From the NCBI GenBank assembly GCA_938007945.1, contig CALLME010000113.1:1-8305 (forward strand): a stretch of 8,305 nt of DNA, written 5' to 3'. Positions 1-4,441 of this stretch are shown here, piece after piece. The position numbers and the translations under genes were made by a program. Every line of letters starts with the position of its first letter. Positions within the stretch are counted from its first letter, which is position 1. The notes below the pieces were generated by a model, which saw only the letters and a list, made by a program, of their open reading frames with translations, did no database searches and was not told where the DNA came from. This DNA is from an uncultured Caulobacterales bacterium (GTDB taxonomy: Bacteria; Pseudomonadota; Alphaproteobacteria; Caulobacterales; Maricaulaceae).

Positions 1-808
1 GAGCGGCGGCAGCATTTCCAAAAAAGCTAAACCCAAAAGTCAGGGTGAGCGTGCGGATAAAAATATTGGTATTAGAGATACCGAGTTTAGAGAGCTCGCG
101 CGTATTGAGCAGCGAAGCTTTAGTCAGCGCCTCTTTGCGTAGCCCCCCGCGCTTTGTAATTTCCGTGCGCGCGAGCAACAGCCCTGCGGCTAGGCCAAAC
201 CATTCCGCAATCGCGCTCGCAATACCCACGCCATAAAGCCCCCAGCCGAGCGCAATCACAAACAACGGTGAGAGAATAAGATTCACCAAATTGAGCGCAA
301 TTTGCATCGACAGCGCACGGCCAGCCCGCGAAATGCCGACAAACCATCCCATGAGAGCGATAGAGCCGAGCGTGGCAGGCAAGCCCCACAAACGCGCTTG
401 GATATAGGTCTCGGCTGCACCTTCGATCTCTCCGCTCGCAGAGAAGACTTTAAAGGCTAGCAAAAGCAACACCGTTTGCAGCATAAATACAAGGCAGCCG
501 ATAAAGATGCCGAGCGGTACAGCGCGCGCGAGGTGAGCTTGTACCGCACCTTCGTCGCCTGCACCGTCACTTTGCGCGGCCAGGCCCGCCGTGCTCATGC
601 GTAAGAATCCAAAGCCCCAATAGGCGATGCCGTAAATCACAGCGCCGAGCCCAATACCTGCGAGCGCTTGCGTACCAACAAAGCGCCCAATCACAAATGT
701 ATCGACCAGCCCCACGACAGGGGCGAGGGCGTTAGCGAGCATGATGGGCCAGCTTTGCGCGAAGACTGCACGCCGCGTTAAGAGAGGCGAGGCTAATTCA
801 CTTGCCAT
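1..808 (-). CDS. MATE family efflux transporter, DinF-like subfamily (3' end cut off by window edge)
   Basis: Multidrug and toxin extrusion (MATE) antiporter of the inner membrane, expected to export organic cations or other small molecules in exchange for Na+ or H+. The 269 visible residues are the N-terminal 60% or so of a usual protein of about 440-450 residues. TM1 carries GLVDTFVIGR (D36 is the conserved N-lobe acid) and TM2 is followed by FLRMSTAGLAAQ (residues 69-79), a motif typical of the DinF branch. Hydrophobic stretches follow at about 97-120, 140-158, 167-187 and 190-213. The usual NxxxD of TM5 reads N176-LIL-S180, so the expected aspartate is a serine. The start ATG (806-808) lies inside the end of the upstream thioesterase gene, overlapping it by 11 bp, and has no visible Shine-Dalgarno site, which suggests translational coupling. 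It is the last visible gene of the five-gene minus-strand cluster. Family assignment is firm; the transported substrate cannot be told. Confidence 0.93.
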   Translation of the reverse strand, partial: MASELASPLLTRRAVFAQSWPIMLANALAPVVGLVDTFVIGRFVGTQALAGIGLGAVIYGIAYWGFGFLRMSTAGLAAQSDGAGDEGAVQAHLARAVPLGIFIGCLVFMLQTVLLLLAFKVFSASGEIEGAAETYIQARLWGLPATLGSIALMGWFVGISRAGRALSMQIALNLVNLILSPLFVIALGWGLYGVGIASAIAEWFGLAAGLLLARTEITKRGGLRKEALTKASLLNTRELSKLGISNTNIFIRTLTLTFGFSFFGNAAAA

Positions 809-1238
809 CATCAGCGGTCAAAAAATGCCCATGCAGTGCAGCAATCGGCTTATCAGGGTCGTCTTGCCAAACCTCGACGCGCACATTTGAGACGCGCTTG
901 CCCGCTTTAAATACGGTCGCCCGCGCATAGCTCTCAACAGGGCGACCACGGCGCAGATAGTCTATATTAATGCCGATGGGTTTTGGGAGCTCAGCCGTCG
1001 GGTCATGTCCTGATGCAGCGCGGTCAATAATGAGTTGACAGATCGCCGCCATTTCCATGAAGCCGCCGATGGCACCGCCATGCAGGGCCGGTAAGACAGG
1101 ATTGCCGATATTGTCATCAGAATAAGGCATCACCAGCGTAAACTCATCCCCTATCACGCGCGGCACGATGCCAAGTGTTTGGGCATAAGGAATTTTAGAC
1201 AGTGCGTCTTCAAGCTGTTTGGCGATTGTCTCTGACAT
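798..1238 (-). CDS. PaaI-type hotdog-fold thioesterase (second of a tandem pair)
   Basis: A 146-residue single hotdog-domain protein, the usual size for acyl-CoA thioesterases of the PaaI/4HBT superfamily, which hydrolyse acyl- or aryl-CoA thioesters in the cytoplasm. The signature is MPYSDDNIGNPV (37-48) followed by LHGGAIGGFMEMA (52-64): H53-G54-G55 starts the central helix and E62, nine residues after the His, sits where PaaI enzymes usually carry the catalytic Asp. A later NIDYLR segment matches the conserved strand of the fold. It is clearly related to the gene immediately upstream (PYSD..IGNPV...LHGGA shared) but diverged elsewhere. Its ATG shares one base with that gene's TAA stop (TAATG), with AAGGGAG about 10 nt upstream, so the two are probably translated together. 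Its substrate cannot be predicted; a catalytically weak or structural partner role for the upstream protein's dimer is an alternative. Confidence 0.9.
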   Translation of the reverse strand: MSETIAKQLEDALSKIPYAQTLGIVPRVIGDEFTLVMPYSDDNIGNPVLPALHGGAIGGFMEMAAICQLIIDRAASGHDPTAELPKPIGINIDYLRRGRPVESYARATVFKAGKRVSNVRVEVWQDDPDKPIAALHGHFLTADDGK

Positions 1239-1699
1239 TAGACGTTCACTCCCTTAGGGCGACCTGTTGCCATAAAAGTCGCTTGGGCCGTCGCCAATGG
1301 ATCTGTATCATCGCCGTCATGGGCGAAGGCCCGAATAAAGGCGACATGGCGCGTCGCTTTATAACAATGCGCCACGGCGAGAATATCTTTTCCAGGCGTC
1401 GCGGCGCGCATGTAATCAATAGACAGGTTCAACGTCGCGGTTGAAGTCGGCTCTTTAAAACCCGCTATGGCGGCCAGGCCACAGGCTTGATCGAGCAGAG
1501 ATGTGACCGCTCCGCCGTGCAAGACTTTTGTGACAGGGTTACCAATCAGCGCGTCGCTATAAGGCAGAGCCAAGGTCGCGCGCCCAATATCAATGGAGAT
1601 AAATTTCATGCCAAGCTTGGCCCCATGGGGCGTGCCCGCGACCATCATCGGGCCAATCTGCCATAGCTTTTCTAGTCGCTGCTCGCGGGTCAGTGACAT
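1238..1699 (-). CDS. PaaI-type hotdog-fold thioesterase (first of a tandem pair)
   Basis: A 153-residue hotdog-domain thioesterase, predicted to hydrolyse acyl- or phenylacyl-CoA thioesters in the cytoplasm. It shows LPYSDALIGNPV (45-56) and LHGGAVTSLLDQACG (60-74): H61-G62-G63 with D70 nine residues downstream, the standard PaaI-type catalytic Asp arrangement, followed by the LSIDYMRA strand. The reading frame extends upstream to an ATG at 1816, but I chose 1699 because AGGAGGG lies 4 nt before it, the protein then has normal family length, and the longer form would overlap the end of the acetyltransferase gene by about 90 bp with non-hotdog sequence. It follows the acetyltransferase by 25 bp and overlaps the next thioesterase by one base. 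Annotation pipelines could wrongly pick the longer start. Family assignment is strong, substrate unknown. Confidence 0.92.
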   Translation of the reverse strand: MSLTREQRLEKLWQIGPMMVAGTPHGAKLGMKFISIDIGRATLALPYSDALIGNPVTKVLHGGAVTSLLDQACGLAAIAGFKEPTSTATLNLSIDYMRAATPGKDILAVAHCYKATRHVAFIRAFAHDGDDTDPLATAQATFMATGRPKGVNV

Positions 1700-1703
1700 A
1701 TGT

Positions 1704-1710
1704 CCCTCCT
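1704..1710 (-). promoter_or_regulatory. Strong Shine-Dalgarno site for the first thioesterase
   Basis: On the minus strand the bases read AGGAGGG followed by ACAT and then ATG at 1699. This near-consensus site, stronger than those of most genes in the window, fixes the start of the first thioesterase at 1699 rather than at the in-frame ATG at 1816. Confidence 0.8.
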
Positions 1711-1724
1711 GATTCGCGCACACC

Positions 1725-2201
1725 TTAAGGTGCGCAGAGCGAGAGCGCCATATAGCGTGAGCAGCCCATGGGATTTTCGTAATAGCGGTCAATATCTTTG
1801 AACCCAAAAGCTTCATAAATGGCGTTGGCGTGGGTGAGACCGCGGTCTGTATCTAGATATATCTGACTAAATTTTGCATCCTTAGAGAAGTCTATCGCGA
1901 TGCGAGTGAGTCGCTCACCGATTTTATGGCCACGCCCCTCGGGGAGAACATAGAGCCGTTTGAGCTCAGCAATATCAGGTTTAAAGGCTTTTACGCCACA
2001 TGCCCCGACGGGAACGCCATCCAACTTTGCGATAAACAAAGCGCGGTACATGTCAGGAAAAGTTTTGAACTCTTCATCCGTATTTTGAAAGCCTATGCTT
2101 TGCCCAAGATAATCTTCGATGAAACGGATATATTTGAGGAATATCTCTTTCACCGCTGCGATGTCAGAGCCTGATGTCGCCTCGTATATCTCTGCGCCCA
2201 T
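1725..2201 (-). CDS. GNAT family N-acetyltransferase
   Basis: A 158-residue protein with the Gcn5-related N-acetyltransferase fold, which moves an acetyl group from acetyl-CoA to an amine of a small molecule or protein. Strand 4 and motif A are seen as ELKRLYVLPEGRGHKIGERL (79-98); the acetyl-CoA pyrophosphate loop reads R90-G-H-K-I-G95, where the common form is R-G-x-G-I-G, so the central Gly is Lys. Motif B is NAIYEAFGFKDIDRYYENP (126-144), a form common in small uncharacterised GNATs, and the end CSRYMALSL matches the final strand. The start is directly adjacent to the stop of the metal transporter (TAAATG), with GGGAGGGG as ribosome binding site inside the end of that gene. The stop codon lies within a perfect 12-bp palindrome (1721-1732). 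Acceptor substrate unknown; the family call is confident. Confidence 0.9.
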   Translation of the reverse strand: MGAEIYEATSGSDIAAVKEIFLKYIRFIEDYLGQSIGFQNTDEEFKTFPDMYRALFIAKLDGVPVGACGVKAFKPDIAELKRLYVLPEGRGHKIGERLTRIAIDFSKDAKFSQIYLDTDRGLTHANAIYEAFGFKDIDRYYENPMGCSRYMALSLCAP

Positions 2202-3203
2202 TTACCCCTCCCGAAAGCGTTCATTACCGTGCGTATGATGACAGCCTGTGGGGTGCGGATGTATTAAGATATCCGCCGCTTGATAAGCGCTCATCATGCG
2301 TTTCTCCGCCGCAATCACAATATCATGCGCCTCTGATAAAGACAGTCTCTCATCGAGGTCCAGTCGCATTTGAATATGAATATGTGGACCAGAGGCACGC
2401 GTACGCAGGTCGTGCACAGCGATGACTTTACTATCTTGCAGCGCGAGCGATTTAATCAACTCACGCTCGTTATCGGGGAGTTCGCGGTCAAGAAGCTGCG
2501 CCCAAGCCAGCTGCGCAATGCGGAACGCTGTGTAAAATAGCCACAGTGCCATGATGAGCCCGACAATCGCATCGGCCCGCTCAAACGGCGTGTAAGTCGC
2601 AAGCGCGAGTCCCGCGAGCACGAATAGGGTTGAAAGAAAATCGGCGAAATAATGCGCGCGGTCGCCTTTGACGGCGATAGAACCTGTTTCGCGCACCGCC
2701 CATGTTTGCGCAATCAGAAGCCACAAGGTGATGGCTGCAAAGACGAGCATGGCGGCCATTGCAAAACCCGTTTGGGTGAGCTCATGGCTATGGGTGAAGC
2801 GCTCAAAGACCTCTTCCAAAAGGTGCGAAGCCGCAAAGACGACAAGGCAGACTTGGAAAACGGCCGAGAAACTTTCTATCTTGCCACGACCGTATCTGTA
2901 ACTCTGGTCGGGTGGACGCGCGCCATAACGCACTGCAAAAAATGTCGAAATCGCGCCAAATAAATCAAGCCCGCTATGTACCAGTGAGGACAGTATCCCG
3001 ATAGACCCTGAGGCGTTATAGACAAAAGCTTTTCCCACCGCGAGGAACAGGCCCACAAGCACAGCAATCAGGGTAATCCGCGCCGTAATTTTAGCATTTT
3101 CATCGGGGCGCAGACGCCCTGGCCGCCCGCGCATGAGCGGTGCAACGGGCGGTGTCACCTTTACATCTGCCTCTGATGGCGTTGTGTTGAGACGGTCTGT
3201 CAT
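2202..3203 (-). CDS. Cation diffusion facilitator (CDF) family divalent metal transporter, FieF-like
   Basis: Inner-membrane exporter of Zn2+, Fe2+ or similar divalent metals driven by proton exchange. The 333 residues comprise a polar N-terminal extension of about 38 residues, six hydrophobic segments (about 38-60, 69-92, 112-132, 147-168, 188-205, 208-230) and a cytoplasmic C-terminal domain. The TM2 site is H76-SGL-D80 and the TM5 site H184-YFA-D188, an HD-HD quartet in place of the DD-HD quartet of E. coli FieF/YiiP. RYGRGKIESFSAVFQ (103-117) is the conserved loop before TM3. VHDLRTRASGP (263-273), HIH (274-276), AHD (292-294) and LIHPHP (313-318) match the C-terminal metal-binding domain, and the tail CHHTHG (321-326) adds further ligands. 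HD-HD sites favour zinc in known family members; this is inference here. It is the first gene of the minus-strand cluster. No Shine-Dalgarno precedes the ATG; a TATAAC box 8 nt upstream hints at leaderless translation. Confidence 0.94.
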   Translation of the reverse strand: MTDRLNTTPSEADVKVTPPVAPLMRGRPGRLRPDENAKITARITLIAVLVGLFLAVGKAFVYNASGSIGILSSLVHSGLDLFGAISTFFAVRYGARPPDQSYRYGRGKIESFSAVFQVCLVVFAASHLLEEVFERFTHSHELTQTGFAMAAMLVFAAITLWLLIAQTWAVRETGSIAVKGDRAHYFADFLSTLFVLAGLALATYTPFERADAIVGLIMALWLFYTAFRIAQLAWAQLLDRELPDNERELIKSLALQDSKVIAVHDLRTRASGPHIHIQMRLDLDERLSLSEAHDIVIAAEKRMMSAYQAADILIHPHPTGCHHTHGNERFREG

Positions 3204-3301
3204 TGTGAAAGGTTATAGCATTACATCACCAAGGTGCGAGTCAAAAATGAGCCTCGCCAAATCACATGAGCTGTTTTAGATTAAACTCCATTGAGGGTGA
3301 T
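3204..3301. promoter_or_regulatory. Divergent intergenic promoter region between the CDF operon and the DUF3137 operon
   Basis: This 98-bp gap is the only place where transcription of both divergent clusters can sensibly begin. For the minus strand, TATAAC (3212-3217) resembles a -10 box only 8 nt from the CDF ATG; TTGACT (3239-3244) looks like a -35 box but is 21 nt away, too far for a standard pair. For the plus strand, TCGCCA (3254-3259) and TAGATT (3277-3282) are spaced by 17 nt and each match four of six consensus bases. I see no clear operator, though short inverted repeats were not searched exhaustively. The region's role is likely; the exact boxes are tentative. Confidence 0.45.
3293..3299 (+). 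promoter_or_regulatory. Shine-Dalgarno site for the DUF3137 gene
   Basis: GAGGGTG followed by ATATG places a plausible ribosome binding site just before the ATG at 3302. The upstream in-frame ATG at 3266 has nothing comparable in front of it, so this site decides the start in favour of 3302. Confidence 0.55.
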
Positions 3302-4441
3302 ATGAGAGACGGAAATTGGCCGACGGCCCTACACAGTATTGCGGCGGCGCGTATGGCGGCCTTCATCGGACCACGGTTTAAGAGCGAGATTAAGCCTGCC
3401 ATTGAAGACGTCGCGGTGCGCGAACATCGCTGGGGGCTTTACCTCGCATTATCGCTCATTGCCTCACTCATCTTGATTTATCTGGCTTATCAAACATGGC
3501 CGCCTCTGGGACATCTGACGCTGGCTTTAGGCGCGATTGTAAACTTTAAAGTGTTCAGTATTTTTAGAGACAAAGAAAATGCGCTCAACGCGGCCCGCCG
3601 CGCGCTTGACGGTGTTGTAAACGCAGGCCTGTTTGGCGTTAATCGCGCAGAAGTCGACCTGGAGAGCCTTGATAACCCGCTTCCAATTTTTGACGCTGCA
3701 GGCTTCTTTGGGGCCTATGATAAAATCCGTCATATAGAAAGTTTTGGTCCTGTCGAAAAAATTTCAGATGAGCCACAGAGCTATGATAATCCAGACCTCA
3801 ACATGCCGCCGCAGATGGTCCAAGCCCGCATGACGCGCACAGAGGTTGAGCATTACACCGACAGTCAAGGCAGGCGCCAGACCCGCACACGCACAGTGGA
3901 GGTATTTGACGGAATACTCCTCACCCTTGATGTGCCAGGCCCTTTTGACGATAGCCGTATCCTAATTAGTTCGCGTCGCACCAGTCGCCCGCGGGGCATT
4001 TTTGAACGGACGCATATTGTAGCGGGAAAAAAGCGCAGGCATAAATTGGAAAAGGTAAAGGTCTCCAGTCCACGATTTAATAAGCTGTTCAAAATACTAG
4101 GCGATGATCAGATGGAAACGCATGAATTTCTCGACCCTGACCGTGTCATGCGCTTTCTAAATCTGGTTGATGATTTAGAGCAAATGTTTGGGCGCGGCGG
4201 CCGTAAGCTCTCTTTACTTATAACACGCGGCAAAGCGTATTTTGCGATTGAGACCGGTAAGCTTGGCCACACAGATGGCTTTCGGGGACGCGCTGAAGAG
4301 ATGGCGACGCAGATTGAAACTGTCGCTGCGCAATTGGCACTGCCTCATATCATCGCAGACCACTTGAAACTTACTCCGCCCCCTCGCTATGAATGGGATA
4401 AAGATGTACTCTCAAAAGAAACAAAAGAAAGTCTCGCATGA
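3302..4441 (+). CDS. DUF3137 domain-containing membrane protein, function unknown
   Basis: A 379-residue protein recognised as DUF3137; no biochemical role is known to me. Residues 1-42 are a polar, probably cytoplasmic N-terminus; 44-63 form a clear membrane segment and 68-82 a second, weaker one, giving a likely hairpin anchor. The rest is soluble: GFFGAYDKI (134-142), a basic TDSQGRRQTRTRTVEVFDGILLTLD region (187-210) in which a charged TRTRT strand leads into the domain core, then VSSPRFNKLFKILGDDQ (254-270) and LSLLITRGKAYFAIE (303-317), all typical of the family. An in-frame ATG at 3266 would add 12 residues, but 3302 has the better ribosome site. The stop overlaps the start of the M1 aminopeptidase gene (ATGA), so the two are translationally coupled. 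A role alongside that lipoprotein peptidase is inferred from position only. Confidence 0.85.
   Translation: MRDGNWPTALHSIAAARMAAFIGPRFKSEIKPAIEDVAVREHRWGLYLALSLIASLILIYLAYQTWPPLGHLTLALGAIVNFKVFSIFRDKENALNAARRALDGVVNAGLFGVNRAEVDLESLDNPLPIFDAAGFFGAYDKIRHIESFGPVEKISDEPQSYDNPDLNMPPQMVQARMTRTEVEHYTDSQGRRQTRTRTVEVFDGILLTLDVPGPFDDSRILISSRRTSRPRGIFERTHIVAGKKRRHKLEKVKVSSPRFNKLFKILGDDQMETHEFLDPDRVMRFLNLVDDLEQMFGRGGRKLSLLITRGKAYFAIETGKLGHTDGFRGRAEEMATQIETVAAQLALPHIIADHLKLTPPPRYEWDKDVLSKETKESLA

Noticed and set aside
120..389. Open frame of 89 codons on the minus strand
   Set aside because: It lies wholly within the MATE gene in another frame and encodes a Cys/His/Arg-rich sequence with no domain character; the MATE frame has clear family motifs.
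1202..1444. Open frame of 80 codons on the plus strand, antisense to both thioesterases
   Set aside because: Shadow of two well-supported genes; no ribosome site and no recognisable protein features.
3266..3301. Upstream ATG at 3266 as start of the DUF3137 protein
   Set aside because: No ribosome binding site precedes it, its 12 extra residues do not look like the family, and the candidate plus-strand promoter boxes lie partly downstream of it. The ATG at 3302 has GAGGGTG in front. It cannot be excluded completely.
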